In this document: positions 1-9,800 of the stretch, in pieces | How the letters are laid out: each line of letters opens with the position of its first letter | How positions within the stretch are numbered: position 1 is the stretch's first letter | DNA from: an uncultured Prevotella sp. | Lineage (GTDB): Bacteria > Bacteroidota > Bacteroidia > Bacteroidales > Bacteroidaceae | DNA: 64,000 nucleotides | Direction: 5' to 3' | NCBI GenBank assembly: GCA_944320105.1 | Contig: CALUGA010000001.1 | Span: 1-64,000 of the forward strand | Program-made: the position numbers and the translations under genes | The notes under the pieces: generated by a model | What the model saw: only the letters and a program-made list of their open reading frames with translations | The model's database searches: none | Told to the model about the DNA's origin: nothing

Positions 1-99
1 TATCGTCAACCTATTGGGTGCAATTGCTGCATACTGTTGCTTTCCGAAAAAGCCGTGTATCAATGTTACGAGAACTCCTGATACACAGCTCGCTTTGTT

Positions 100-828
100 T
101 TGAATTCGTCGAACTCACGTTATAATTACAATAATTATAAGGTAGAGAATGCTGAACTTAGGGCAGGAAAGGCTTGGGCGTTTGTGGTCATGTGTACTCT
201 CGGCCTTGTTGTTGTCATGGTAGTCTGGCTTTATTTCAGGCATCTACAGGTGTCGCGCCGCCAGGCTAAGGAGCGCGAGCTACGCTGGATTTCACTTCAG
301 CACGACATGCAGGAAGTGAGTGAAGCCAGCATCAAGGAGAAAGAGCGGAAGATAGCGATGCTTGAAGTGGAGCTTGAGGAGGCAAAGGAGCAAAGCGAAG
401 AGCAGCTGGCACAGTTGGTGCAACAGAAGAAACAGTTGGAACTGCTTGTGTCGATGGCGAACCAAAAGCGGGAAATGAGCGATGCTACAAAAAAGCGGAT
501 AGTGACTTCTGAGGTGTATGCCAATGTGCATCGGATGGCAAAGGAGAATCGTATATTGTCGTGTAGTGACTGGGAAATGGTGGATTCATTCGTCAGAGAG
601 CTTGTGCCAAACTTCAATAATGATATATATTGCATAAGCGAGATAAGCGAGCAGGATTACAGACTTTGCCTTTTGATGCGTCTGGGAGGTCTTTCCGGCA
701 AGGAAATGGCTATACTACTGGGACGTACAGACGGCGCTGTCTCCAAGGCAAAAAGGAAATTGCAGGAAAGGTTTCTTGGCGGAGACCATGACAACAAGAA
801 CTTGGAGAACTTTATCTTGCCATTGTAA
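100..828 (+). CDS. Membrane-anchored coiled-coil protein with C-terminal sigma/LuxR-like HTH (regulator, possibly 5'-truncated)
   Basis: The protein has one transmembrane segment (about residues 27-46), a charged coiled coil (about 50-130, rich in E/K/Q) and a C-terminal helix-turn-helix-like region (about 188-228; LCLLMRLGGLSGKEMAILLG, then GAVSKAKRKLQ) resembling sigma-70 region 4. This order is typical of Bacteroidales membrane regulators, which usually also carry N-terminal TPR repeats. Here those are missing: the frame opens at a TTG, has a stop at 79-81, and its first in-frame ATG (190) lies inside the membrane helix. I saw no promoter within the first 99 bases. Either this is a short family member or the 3' part of a longer gene whose N-terminal half lies outside the window behind a frame break. 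Targets are unknown. Confidence 0.65.
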   Translation: MNSSNSRYNYNNYKVENAELRAGKAWAFVVMCTLGLVVVMVVWLYFRHLQVSRRQAKERELRWISLQHDMQEVSEASIKEKERKIAMLEVELEEAKEQSEEQLAQLVQQKKQLELLVSMANQKREMSDATKKRIVTSEVYANVHRMAKENRILSCSDWEMVDSFVRELVPNFNNDIYCISEISEQDYRLCLLMRLGGLSGKEMAILLGRTDGAVSKAKRKLQERFLGGDHDNKNLENFILPL

Positions 829-940
829 TGTGTTGAGAAACAAGATGTTTCTTTCTGTGGTATAGCGGTTGAATAAGTATTGAACGCGCGAATTCAATTT
901 AAATTCAATCGTTTTTCTGTGTAACCTTTCTTTTGTTTCA

Positions 941-948
941 TACTTTTG
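941..948 (+). promoter_or_regulatory. Bacteroidota -7 promoter element (TACTTTTG)
   Basis: TACTTTTG fits the TAnnTTTG consensus and stands 33 bases before the ATG of a tiny orphan reading frame. The upstream -33 TTTG match is weak, so confidence is moderate. Confidence 0.5.
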
Positions 949-981
949 CATCGTAAAAATTTATTGTTGACTTAAATTTTT

Positions 982-1041
982 ATGAAGATGAAACAGAAGC
1001 ATTTGTTTGTACTAGCTTTGCTTTTATTTGTCGCGTTTTAA
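982..1041 (+). pseudogene. Remnant of a secreted protein gene: 19-codon signal peptide only
   Basis: ATG at 982 opens MKMKQKHLFVLALLLFVAF, then TAA. Two lysine-rich stretches followed by an uninterrupted hydrophobic core form a complete n-region and h-region of a signal peptide, but translation stops where a cleavage site would follow. It sits just downstream of a promoter-like TACTTTTG. The simplest reading is the 5' stump of a deleted or decayed exported-protein gene; a functional leader or small membrane peptide cannot be excluded. Confidence 0.45.
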
Positions 1042-1224
1042 ATAAAAGCAGGAATTTTGGAACTCTCTCAACCATGTAGGGAGGGAAGCGCGGGTCACCC
1101 GCGCGCCTTGGCTTGTGGGCGTGTCTGGGCGGTGCTGATGAGGTTGTGGTGCCGTTTGCCAGTTCGTCAGCCATGGTTTGGCGCAAGTGGTTGGCCATGA
1201 ACGCTCTGCGAGGCTGCTTGTGAT

Positions 1225-1572
1225 GTGAGGCCATTGGTAGCCGTTCTGCTTGCCGTGTCGGTGATGTGGGTGCTTTCCACGGTCGGCAGCGGTTGGCGAT
1301 GGCTGTTCCTTTTGTTTCTCGTCGCCGCCCTCGTGGCGTCGCTCGTGCTGCTGCTGAGGCCGTCGGCCGCCACTGGGGGAGTGTTGCGCGAGAGCCGCGT
1401 GGGGCTGTTCATGGATGTGGTGTTCATGGCCGTGACGTTCCTGCCCTTAGCCTCTGATGGCTGGTCGGGGCTGGTTGGAATTCCCGTATGGGCGGCTGTA
1501 TTGTGGTCTTTGCCGTTTTTGGCCGACGCAGCCCGCTTTGTTTTCGAGCCAAGTTCACGCTTGAAGCGGTGA
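1225..1572 (+). CDS. Small hypothetical membrane protein
   Basis: A 115-residue, strongly hydrophobic protein with about four predicted membrane segments (roughly residues 3-20, 25-45, 60-77 and 85-105) and a basic C-terminus (SSRLKR). The start is GTG; an in-frame stop at 1198-1200 rules out a longer version. A strong nested hairpin follows seven bases after the stop codon, which supports its being a transcribed unit. I recognise no family, and GC-rich DNA here makes spurious hydrophobic frames possible. Confidence 0.45.
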   Translation: MRPLVAVLLAVSVMWVLSTVGSGWRWLFLLFLVAALVASLVLLLRPSAATGGVLRESRVGLFMDVVFMAVTFLPLASDGWSGLVGIPVWAAVLWSLPFLADAARFVFEPSSRLKR

Positions 1573-1578
1573 CGGCAA

Positions 1579-1615
1579 GCGCCCCGCGGCGTGCCATTCG
1601 CCGTTGACGGGGCGC
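1579..1615 (+). terminator. Nested GC hairpin after the small membrane protein gene
   Basis: GCGCCCCG (1579-1586) pairs with CGGGGCGC (1608-1615), and an inner CGGCG/CGCCG stem (1587-1591 with 1599-1603) closes the loop. It starts seven bases after the stop codon at 1572. There is no clear T-tract. Confidence 0.55.
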
Positions 1616-1754
1616 GTCCCCGGGCCATGGCGCTCTGTTGGTAAGGCACAATGGGAGTGTTGTGCGGCGGCAGGAGCGGTGGCGTGTCCCGGGTGCAATG
1701 GCCTTTGGCGGGGGCTCGCGCCGTGTCGGCGGTGCCTGCCTGACAATTAAGCCG

Positions 1755-1790
1755 CGCGCCGCCCGGCATCGTTTGGTGCCGGGCGGCGCG
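1755..1790. terminator. Perfect 14-bp GC hairpin
   Basis: CGCGCCGCCCGGCA (1755-1768) is followed by an 8-base loop and its exact reverse complement (1777-1790), then TGTTTGTTGC. The stem is perfect and almost all G/C. Lying between convergent genes it could stop transcription from either side. Confidence 0.6.
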
Positions 1791-1962
1791 TGTTTGTTGC
1801 CTTTGCTGACCTTTGTCACTTGTCGGCTGCGGGCGTGAGCATGTCTGTGGTGAGGGCTTTGGCGTGGCTTTGGCCACGGCGAGTCCTGCCGGACGGTGTG
1901 CCGGCGTTCGCAGTGCGGCTTCCACATTGGCCGCCTGCGGGCCCTCAGGCGTGGCGCTGCTG

Positions 1963-2418
1963 TCAGTCAGCCGCTAGTATCTGGGCGGCGTGGTCCTTCA
2001 CCTTTATCTGCTTGGGGCCTATTATCCGTTCCACAGTGCCGTCCTCGCCTATGATGAACGTGGTGCGGAACGTGCCGAAATACTTGCGCCCGTACATCGA
2101 CTTTTCGCCCCAAACGCCGAACTCCTCAACTAATTTCTTTTCCGTGTCGGCTATGAGCGGGAAGGGCAGCTCGTGCTTGGCAATGAACTTCTGGTGCGAT
2201 TTCTCGTCGTCTACGCTCACGCCCACCACCTCGTAGCCGGCCGCTTTCAGTTCTTGGTAGTTGTCGCGCAGGTTGCAAGCCTCGGTCGTGCAGCCCGAAG
2301 TCATGTCCTTTGGGTAGAAGTAAAGGGCCAGCTTGCGCCCCGCGAAGTCGCTCAGCCTAAGCTCGTTTCCGTTCTCGTCGCGCCCCAGCAGTTCCGGGGC
2401 CTTGTCTCCTTTTTGCAT
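1963..2418 (-). CDS. bcp: Thiol peroxidase, Bcp/PrxQ-type peroxiredoxin
   Basis: Reduces hydrogen peroxide and organic hydroperoxides in the cytoplasm using a peroxidatic cysteine, recycled by thioredoxin. The 151-residue product carries the Bcp core: LYFYPKDMTSGCTTEACNL holds the peroxidatic Cys and the nearby second Cys, followed by VVGVSVDDEKSHQKF and the C-terminal FIIGEDGTVERI region. Length matches the family (about 150). The frame is open further upstream, but ATG at 2416-2418 (MQKGDKAPEL) is the correct family start; the extra N-terminal residues are low-complexity and overlap the next gene's promoter. It is divergent from the MATE gene. Confidence 0.93.
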   Translation of the reverse strand: MQKGDKAPELLGRDENGNELRLSDFAGRKLALYFYPKDMTSGCTTEACNLRDNYQELKAAGYEVVGVSVDDEKSHQKFIAKHELPFPLIADTEKKLVEEFGVWGEKSMYGRKYFGTFRTTFIIGEDGTVERIIGPKQIKVKDHAAQILAAD

Positions 2419-2525
2419 ATCTTGTGGTTTTGGTTGTGGCAATATGAACAGTGCTGTTTGCAGTACATTTCTCTTTGCAAAGATACACCATTGCCCGCTA
2501 ACCCCCAAGCCGGGGCGCGCTTTTC

Positions 2526-2556
2526 TTGCCTTTGTGGCCGAAAATGCGTAACTTTG
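2526..2556 (+). promoter_or_regulatory. Promoter of the MATE gene, nearly leaderless
   Basis: TTG (2526-2528), 20 bases, then TAACTTTG (2549-2556). The ATG at 2561 is only four bases past the -7 box, so transcription should begin at or just before the start codon. Confidence 0.65.
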
Positions 2557-2560
2557 CGGC

Positions 2561-3865
2561 ATGAAACTGAAACAGCGCGACCGGCAGATCCTTGCCATTG
2601 CCCTGCCCTCGATAGTGTCTAACATCACCGTGCCGCTCTTGGGGCTGGTCGACGTGGCCATAATGGGCCACGTGGGCGATGCCGTCTACATAGGCGCGAT
2701 AGCCGTGGGGGCCATGATATTCAACCTCGTTTACTGGATATTCGGTTTCCTGCGCATGGGTACGAGCGGCATGACGTCGCAGGCCTTGGGCCGCCGCGAC
2801 TTGCAGGAGGTTACGCTCCTGCTTGCCCGCTCGCTCGCCGTGGCCATGGGCGTGGCCCTGCTGCTGCTCCTCCTGCGCGAGCCTCTGCTGTGGCTGATGC
2901 TCCTGCTTATCAAGCCCACGCCCGACGTGGCCCCGCTGGCGGCCCGCTATTTCCACGTGTGCGTGTGGGGCGCGCCCGCCATGCTGGGCCTCTACGGGCT
3001 TATGGGATGGTTCATAGGCATGCAGAACACGCGCGCGCCGATGCTTATCTCCATCATGCAGAACGTGGTGAACATAGCCGCCAGCCTGCTGCTCGTGGTT
3101 GTGGGCGGACTGAAGATAGAGGGCGTGGCCTTGGGAACGGTCATTGCGCAGTGGGCGGGCTTCCTCGTGGGCCTATGGCTGCTTGCCTTGCGCTATGGCA
3201 GGCTGCGCAGGCACTTCCGCCCTGGCGGCGTGCTTGTGCGCGGAGCCATGGCCCGCTTCTTCACCGTAAACCGCGACATATTCCTCCGCACGCTCTGCCT
3301 CGTGGCCGTAAACCTCTACTTCACCTCGGCAGGGGCGAGACAGGGGGCGGTGATACTGGCGGTGAACACGCTGCTCTTGCAGCTCTACCTGCTCTTCTCT
3401 TACGTCATGGACGGCTTTGCCTACGCAGGCGAGGCCGTTTGCGGCAGGTATTACGGTGCGCGCAACAGGGTTGCTTTCGGCGACACGCTGCGCCGCCTCT
3501 TCTTTTGGGGCGGGCTGATGACGGTGGCCTTCACCGCCGTCTACGCCATCGGCGGCACGCCGTTCTTGAGGCTGCTCACCACCGACGAGAGCGTCATCCT
3601 GGCCTCGGCCGAATACTTTCCGTGGGCGGTGGCCATACCGGCGGCGGGTGTGCTGGCCTTCATCTGGGACGGGGTGTTCGTAGGCATTACCGCCACGCGG
3701 GCCATGCTCTTGTCGCTCGTGGTGGCCGCTGCGGCCTTCTTTGCCACTTACCTTGCTCTCGCCGGCCTCATGGGCAACCATGCCTTGTGGCTCGCCATGA
3801 TAGTTTACCTCTTCATGCGCGGCATGGCCGAAACTGTGGCCTACCGGTTCGTAATCAAGGGTTAA
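2561..3865 (+). CDS. MATE-family efflux transporter (DinF-like)
   Basis: A 434-residue polytopic inner-membrane protein with about 12 hydrophobic segments. Its opening ([30 protein letters not shown]) is the hallmark first MATE helix, and the second half repeats the layout, as in other Na+/H+-coupled multidrug and toxin exporters. It resembles the DinF branch rather than NorM. ATG at 2561 lies immediately behind a promoter and no earlier start is plausible. A long frame (2890 onward) overlapping it in another register is only the open extension of the downstream xylanase frame. Substrate is unknown. Confidence 0.92.
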   Translation: MKLKQRDRQILAIALPSIVSNITVPLLGLVDVAIMGHVGDAVYIGAIAVGAMIFNLVYWIFGFLRMGTSGMTSQALGRRDLQEVTLLLARSLAVAMGVALLLLLLREPLLWLMLLLIKPTPDVAPLAARYFHVCVWGAPAMLGLYGLMGWFIGMQNTRAPMLISIMQNVVNIAASLLLVVVGGLKIEGVALGTVIAQWAGFLVGLWLLALRYGRLRRHFRPGGVLVRGAMARFFTVNRDIFLRTLCLVAVNLYFTSAGARQGAVILAVNTLLLQLYLLFSYVMDGFAYAGEAVCGRYYGARNRVAFGDTLRRLFFWGGLMTVAFTAVYAIGGTPFLRLLTTDESVILASAEYFPWAVAIPAAGVLAFIWDGVFVGITATRAMLLSLVVAAAAFFATYLALAGLMGNHALWLAMIVYLFMRGMAETVAYRFVIKG

Positions 3866-3930
3866 GGGTCAAGGATGAATGGTCAGGCTCCCATAACTCC
3901 CATGTGTCTTATGCAAACTCACTAAAAACT

Positions 3931-6636
3931 ATGATAATGAAACCAAAGACAATCATTTTAAGCCTGCTTGCTGCTGTGGCCTTGAGCCTCGGCGCGGTGC
4001 CAGCTGAGGGCAGGCAGGGCCAAGGGCAAGGGCTGAAGGATGCCGCAGGGGGCAAGATGCTCGTGGGCGTGGCCCTCAATTCGCGGCAGGTAAGCGGGCG
4101 CGACACGTCCGCCGTGGCCGTAATCCGGCGCCACTTCAACAGCATAGTGGCCGAGAACTGCATGAAGAGCGCGCACATACACCCCGCCGAGGGGCGCTAC
4201 GATTTCCGCGAGGCCGACGCATTCGTTGACTTTGGCGAGCGCGAGGGGATGGCCGTGATAGGCCATTGCCTCGTGTGGCACTCGCAGCTTGCGCCTTGGT
4301 TCTGCAAGGACTCGCTGGGGCGCAAGGTCAGTGCCGAGGTGCTGAAGCGGCGCATGAAGGAGCACATCTCCACCGTAGTGGGCCGCTACCGTGGCCGCGT
4401 GAAGGGCTGGGATGTGGTAAACGAGGCCATAATGGACGATGGCTCGTACCGCAACACCCCGTTTTACGAGATACTGGGCGAGGAATACATTGCCCTGGCC
4501 TTTGAATACGCCCATGCCGCCGACCCCGAGGCCGAGCTTTACTACAACGACTACGGCATGGCCGGAAAGCCCAAGCGCGAGGCCGTGGTGCGCATGGTGG
4601 AGGGGCTGAAGCGGCGTGGCCTGCGCATCGATGCCATAGGGATGCAGGCGCACATGGGCATGGACTACCCGGGCATAGCCGACTTTGAGCGGAGCATTGA
4701 TGCCTTTGCGGCCACAGGCTGCAAGGTTATGGTGACGGAGTGGGACATGAGCGCGCTGCCCACGGCAAGCCAAAGCGCCAACGTGGCCGACACTGCTGGC
4801 TACGAGGCGCGCCTCAACCCTTATCCCGGCGGGCTGCCCGACTCGGTGAGCCGCGCATGGAACCGCCGCATGATGGCTTTCTTCAGGCTCTTCCAAAGGC
4901 ATCCGGCGGTGACGCGCGTCACGGTGTGGGGCCTTGCTGACGGCGACTCGTGGAAGAACAACTTCCCCGTCAGCGGGCGCACTGACTACCCGCTGCTCTT
5001 TGACCGCAGCCTGAGGCCAAAGCCTTTTGTGCGCGAGCTTGTGGCGCCCAAGCAGGCGCGGTTTGCCAGCTTTGCCTACTCCGCGCCCGGCGATGCCTAT
5101 GTCGACACCTCGGCAATTGCCAATCCCATTCTCCCGGGGTGCTATCCCGACCCGAGCATCTGCCGCGTAGGCAACGACTATTACCTCGTAAACTCATCCT
5201 TCGCCTTCTTTCCCGCCGTGCCGATATGGCACAGCACCGACCTGCGCTCGTGGCGCCGGCTGGGCTATGTGCTCAACCGTCCGTCGCAGCTCAGGCTCGG
5301 GGAGGGGCTGAGGATAAGCGGCGGGATATACGCCCCCGACATTAAGTATAACCAGCACAACAAGTTGTTCTATCTCATTACCACCGACGTGGATGGGCGC
5401 GGCACGTTCTTCGTGACCACCGATGACCCTAAGCGAGGCTCGTGGAGCGACCCGGTGTTCCTCCCCGGCGTGGGCGGCATAGACCCGTCGCTCTTCTTCG
5501 ATGACGACGGAAAGGCATACCTGCTCAACAACGATGCGCCTGCGGGCAAACCTCTCTACGACGGCCACCGTGCCATCTGGATAAGGGAGTTCGACTGGAA
5601 ACGAGGATGCACCGTGGGCGAGCAGCGCGTGGCGGTTGACGGCGGCGTGGACATAACTGCCCGCCCGTCGTGGATAGAGGGGCCGCACCTGTATCGCGTT
5701 GGCGGGAAGTATTACCTGATGGCGGCCGAGGGTGGCACGGGCAACTGGCACTCGGAGGTGGTGTTCGTGGCCGACTCGCCCATGGGGCCGTTCGCGCCTT
5801 GCCCCGTAAACCCCATACTGACGCAGCGCGGACTGCCTGAAGGCAGGCCGAAGGCCGTGACCTGCGCCGGCCATGCCGACCTTGTGCAGCTGCCCGACGG
5901 GCAGTGGAGGGCGGTGTTCCTGGCCGTCAGGCCATATAAGGACGGCCACGACGTGATGGGCCGTGAGACGTTTATGCTGCCGGTGGAGTGGAGGGGCGGC
6001 CAACCCGTAATCCTGCCGCACGGCGAAGCCCTATCGTATGCCGACCGCCCCGTGGAGCCAACGCCCCTGTGGACTGCCGGCGGGCTGGCGCCCGACGCTT
6101 TCTTCATACGCACCCCGCAGGCTGGTTTCTGCACCACTGACCCTGATGGCAGCCTTGTGCTTACCGCAGGCAGCGTGGGCCTGGCCGACATGGGGCAGCC
6201 CTCGGCCGTGGGCAGGTGGGTCGCTCACTTTGAGTTTGAGGCCTGCACCACGCTCGACTTCGTTCCGCAGGCCGATGGCGACGCTGCCGGGCTGATGCTC
6301 TTCCATGATGACAACAGTTTCGTGAGCCTTGCCAAGGTGATTGGCAGCGACGGCGGCCCGTGCCTGCGGCTCACCGCGCGCCGCAAGGGGAAAACTGCCC
6401 TCTGCTGCACTGTGGCCTTGAAGGCGGGCGATGCGGGCAGGGAGTTGAGGCTGAGGGTTAGGGGAGAGCGCAACCGCGCCACCGGAGCCGTGGCCTACCG
6501 CTTCTGTTATGCGCCTGCTGGCAGCGATGAGTGGAAGCCTGTTGGCGACCCCGTTCCGGCCGACTGGCTGAGCACCCGCACGGCAGGAGGCTTCACCGGG
6601 ACCATGGTCGGGGTGTTTGCCACGGGCTGTTATTGA
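3931..6636 (+). CDS. Secreted bifunctional GH10 endo-xylanase / GH43 beta-xylosidase-arabinofuranosidase
   Basis: A 901-residue two-enzyme fusion for xylan breakdown. Residues 1-26 form a signal peptide ([20 protein letters not shown]). Residues about 30-375 are a GH10 barrel: acid/base Glu165 in WDVVNEAI and nucleophile Glu270 in VMVTEWDM. Residues about 395-700 are a GH43 five-bladed propeller with the three acidic residues Asp407 (CYPDPS), Asp518 (GGIDPSLFF) and Glu583 (WIEGPHLY). The C-terminal ~190 residues form a beta-sandwich of the kind that follows GH43 xylosidases ([16 protein letters not shown]). All five catalytic acids are intact. The frame is open back to 2890, inside the MATE gene; ATG at 3931 (or 3937) is chosen for the signal peptide. 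No SusC/SusD or other xylan genes are adjacent. Confidence 0.93.
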   Translation: MIMKPKTIILSLLAAVALSLGAVPAEGRQGQGQGLKDAAGGKMLVGVALNSRQVSGRDTSAVAVIRRHFNSIVAENCMKSAHIHPAEGRYDFREADAFVDFGEREGMAVIGHCLVWHSQLAPWFCKDSLGRKVSAEVLKRRMKEHISTVVGRYRGRVKGWDVVNEAIMDDGSYRNTPFYEILGEEYIALAFEYAHAADPEAELYYNDYGMAGKPKREAVVRMVEGLKRRGLRIDAIGMQAHMGMDYPGIADFERSIDAFAATGCKVMVTEWDMSALPTASQSANVADTAGYEARLNPYPGGLPDSVSRAWNRRMMAFFRLFQRHPAVTRVTVWGLADGDSWKNNFPVSGRTDYPLLFDRSLRPKPFVRELVAPKQARFASFAYSAPGDAYVDTSAIANPILPGCYPDPSICRVGNDYYLVNSSFAFFPAVPIWHSTDLRSWRRLGYVLNRPSQLRLGEGLRISGGIYAPDIKYNQHNKLFYLITTDVDGRGTFFVTTDDPKRGSWSDPVFLPGVGGIDPSLFFDDDGKAYLLNNDAPAGKPLYDGHRAIWIREFDWKRGCTVGEQRVAVDGGVDITARPSWIEGPHLYRVGGKYYLMAAEGGTGNWHSEVVFVADSPMGPFAPCPVNPILTQRGLPEGRPKAVTCAGHADLVQLPDGQWRAVFLAVRPYKDGHDVMGRETFMLPVEWRGGQPVILPHGEALSYADRPVEPTPLWTAGGLAPDAFFIRTPQAGFCTTDPDGSLVLTAGSVGLADMGQPSAVGRWVAHFEFEACTTLDFVPQADGDAAGLMLFHDDNSFVSLAKVIGSDGGPCLRLTARRKGKTALCCTVALKAGDAGRELRLRVRGERNRATGAVAYRFCYAPAGSDEWKPVGDPVPADWLSTRTAGGFTGTMVGVFATGCY

Positions 6637-6648
6637 CCCTGCAACCGT

Positions 6649-6690
6649 GCGCCCAAGGGCCTGCAACTGCTATGGCAGACCTTTGGGCGC
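6649..6690 (+). terminator. Hairpin downstream of the GH10-GH43 gene
   Basis: GCGCCCAAGGG (6649-6659) pairs with CCTTTGGGCGC (6680-6690), with an inner CTGC/GCAG stem. It lies 13 bases after the stop and has no T-tract. Confidence 0.5.
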
Positions 6691-6733
6691 ACTGCCTTCG
6701 GCGGAACAGGGGCGCAAAAAACGGCAGTTTTAT

Positions 6734-6764
6734 TTTGGATTGCAGCCGATAATCACTATCTTTG
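6734..6764 (+). promoter_or_regulatory. Consensus promoter TTTG-N19-TATCTTTG
   Basis: TTTG (6734-6737), exactly 19 bases, TATCTTTG (6757-6764): a full match to the Bacteroidota housekeeping promoter. It drives the macroglobulin-like gene with a leader of about 85 bases. Confidence 0.8.
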
Positions 6765-6854
6765 CATAAGATATGCCGCGCCAGCGAGGCCGTGTGGCAA
6801 CTGTGGTTCTGCTGGTGGGCGGCGTTTGTGGACAAAGAATTGTAATTTAAGGTC

Positions 6855-9800
6855 ATGAAGAAGTTTGCATCAGTCATAGCCGTGGCGTTGGCCATGTTGC
6901 CCTGCCAGCTGTTTGGGCAAAGCTTTTCGGCATTGTGGAAGCAGGCCGATGAGGCGGCGGGCAAGGATTTGCCAAAGACGCAGATAGAAATCCTGGAGAA
7001 GATAGAAGCCAAGGCCGAAGCAGAGAAAGCTTACGGACAGCTGCTAAAGGCTAGCTTGAAGAAGGCGCGGGTGGAGGCTGAGGTGGCTCCCGACTCGCTC
7101 CGCCCTGCGGTGGAACGCCTCGGGCTGCGGTGCAATACCGCTGCCGACCCGGTGCTTAAGGCCGTGTACGCTGCCGTGCTCAGCCGTGTATACACGGACA
7201 ATGCCGCGCTCAGCGACTCGTCGGCAGCCATCGCCGCTATCTATAAGCGCATGGCAATGGACAACCCCAAAGCCTTGGCTGCGGCAAGGGCCGATGCGTT
7301 TGAACCGATGGTTGTAAACGGTTTCAATGGCAAGATATTCGGCGGCGATATGCTGAGCGTGGTGGGCTATGAGGTGGAGGACTTCCAAACGCTTTATGAC
7401 TACTACCACGCGGCAGGCAACCGCGAGGCTACCTGCCTCACGGCCCTGGAGCTGATAAGGCAGCACAAGGGCGAGGCCGAGGTGTGCGTGAACAAGTCGG
7501 AATACATCAACTGGCTCGACTCGCTCATCCATGTCTACTCCGACATCGACGTGGCCTGCGAGGCAGCCATCGAGAGATACCGCTATATGGAGCAGTGCCC
7601 TGGCGTGACGGCTGAGCAGAAGATAAGCTACATCCATTATGCACTGGACAAATGGGGCAGCTGGCAGAACGCCGGGCAGCTGCGCAACGCTGAGCGCGGG
7701 CTTACCGCGCCGCGTGTCAGGGTGGAAATGGAGCGGCGTGTGGGAAGGCCGGGCGTGGCCGACACCATCCGATTGCATGAGCTGCGCAACGTCTCTTCGC
7801 TCCACCTGCGCATCTACCGCGCCGACGTTGAGGGCGACACGCGGCTCAATCCGTCTGTGGAAAGCGACTACAAGCGGCTGCGCCAACGGCTTTCTGAACT
7901 TGGCGACAAGGCCGTAGACCGCCGCTATATCAACCATCCTGACTACCAGTTCTTTGAGGATTCAATCGTAATAGGTGGTCTCCCGGCTGGCGTTTACATG
8001 CTGGAACTGACCACATCGCCCCAGACTGAGGCCGTGCGCTGGCTCTATTTTGTCACTGACGTTTACCTGCTGAGCCATGGGCTGCCCAGCAACCGCACAC
8101 GCTACGTGGCCGTAAGCTCAACCACGGGGCAGCCACTGCCCGGCGCAAAGGTGCGCGTGGAGGCCCCGGCAGTGCGCGGCGGCGAGCCTTTGGCAACCAC
8201 GCTGACTTGCAACAGCCAGGGCGAGGTGGTTTACAGTTACGCCAAGCGCGCCCCCAACCGTGCCTTTGCCTATACCGACTCCGACCGCTTTTGCCCTGAG
8301 GCGTCGGCTTATAGCACTTATTCTTACTACGCCGGTAACGCCCGGAGGGAGCTGACGCGCGTGTTCACCGACCGCAGCATCTACCGCCCGGGGCAGACGG
8401 TGAGGGCTTCCGCCGTGGTCTATGAAAATAAGGATGGGGTAAGTAACGGCGTTGTGGGCGGTAAGCGGGTGAAGGCTTTGCTGCGCGACGCCAACTTTAA
8501 GGTGGTGGCCGAGAAGGAGGTAACTACCGATGAGTATGGCACTTGCTCTGCTGATTTCGTGCTTCCGGCTGCCAGCCTTAACGGCACTTTCACCATAATG
8601 ATAAACAACTCGTCGGCTCGCATCCGCGTGGAGGAATACAAGCGGCCCACATTCCGTGTGGAATTCCCCAAGATAAACAAGAAATATGAGGCCGGCGACA
8701 CGCTCGAAGTGCGCGGCAAGGCGCTGACATACGCTGGGGTTCCCGTGCAGGGGGCAAGGGTGAAATACACCGTTGAGAGGCGGCAGGCGTTGTGGTGGAA
8801 TCCTTGGCTGGCCATGTGCGATTTGCGAAAAGCTGTACATGGCATGGGCGCGGCAGAGCTGATGGAGGGCGAGGCCGTAACTGCCGGTGATGGCTCGTTC
8901 ACCGTTCTCATGCCCATGGCGCTCCCGTCGTTGCCCAAAGGCATGCGGATGTTCTACAACATCGTGGCCACCGCCGACGTTACCGACGTGAGCGGCGAAA
9001 CCCGCACGGGCAGTCTGAGCGTGCCGATTGGCAACCGTCCGACGGCTTTCAGCTGCGATGTGGACGACAAGGAACTGGCCGACAGTCTCCGCGCCGTCAC
9101 ATTCAAGCTCCAGAACGCCTCTGGCGAACCAATTACGGCCAACGTGCGCTTCCGCATCGACGGTGCGGGCGAGTGGCTCTCCGGCAAGACTTCAACCCCG
9201 ATTCGCATAGGCAGGCAGCTGCAGTCTGGCCGCCACAGCCTCTTTGCAGTGTGCGAGACCGACACGATAGAGCGCGAGTTCACCGTCTTTTCGCTTGCCG
9301 ACACAGTGCCGTGCGCCCCCACCCGCAGCTGGTTCTACGTCTCCGGCGAGGCATTCCCAGCCGATGGGCGACCTGTAACGGTGCAGGTAGGCTCGTCAGA
9401 CAGTGCAGTACACATTGTTTATTGCATCTCTTCGGGCGACCGTATCATCGAGAGCGGCGCGACCGATGTTACTAACAAGCTCGTAAACCGCAAGTTTGCG
9501 TATAGCGAAGACTACGGCAACGGCCTGCTGCTCACATACGCTTGGGTGAAGGACGGGCAGTGCTACACCCACAGCGCAACCATCCGCCGCCCGTTGCCCG
9601 ACAAGAGCCTGAAGCTGAAGTGGGCCACATTCCGCGACCGCCTCACCCCAGGGCAGGAGGAAGAGTGGCGGTTGAGCATACTCAATCCCGACGGCACGCC
9701 AGCCAAGGCGCAGCTCATGGCCACATTGTATGATATGTCGCTCGACCAGGTTGCGCCCCACACGTGGTCGCTCGACCCGCAGACGTGGCTGCCGATGCCA

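Larger units (their letters stand above)
829..1224. other. Intergenic region with orphan promoter and gene remnant
   Basis: No intact gene is visible here. The region is AT-rich up to about 1060, unlike the surrounding DNA, and holds a promoter-like box and a 19-codon signal-peptide remnant (listed separately). From about 1080 it becomes GC-rich without a convincing reading frame. Confidence 0.6.
1573..1962. other. GC-rich intergenic region between convergent genes
   Basis: No supported gene. It contains two strong hairpins (1579-1615 and 1755-1790) between the convergent membrane-protein and peroxiredoxin genes. Frames on both strands here have no recognisable domain and look like composition artefacts. 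Confidence 0.6.

Noticed and set aside
2890..3930. A 347-residue N-terminal extension of the xylanase frame inside the MATE gene
   Set aside because: It is Arg/His/Gly-rich without domain structure, overlaps a clear MATE gene, and a good signal peptide begins at 3931. It is an effect of high GC.
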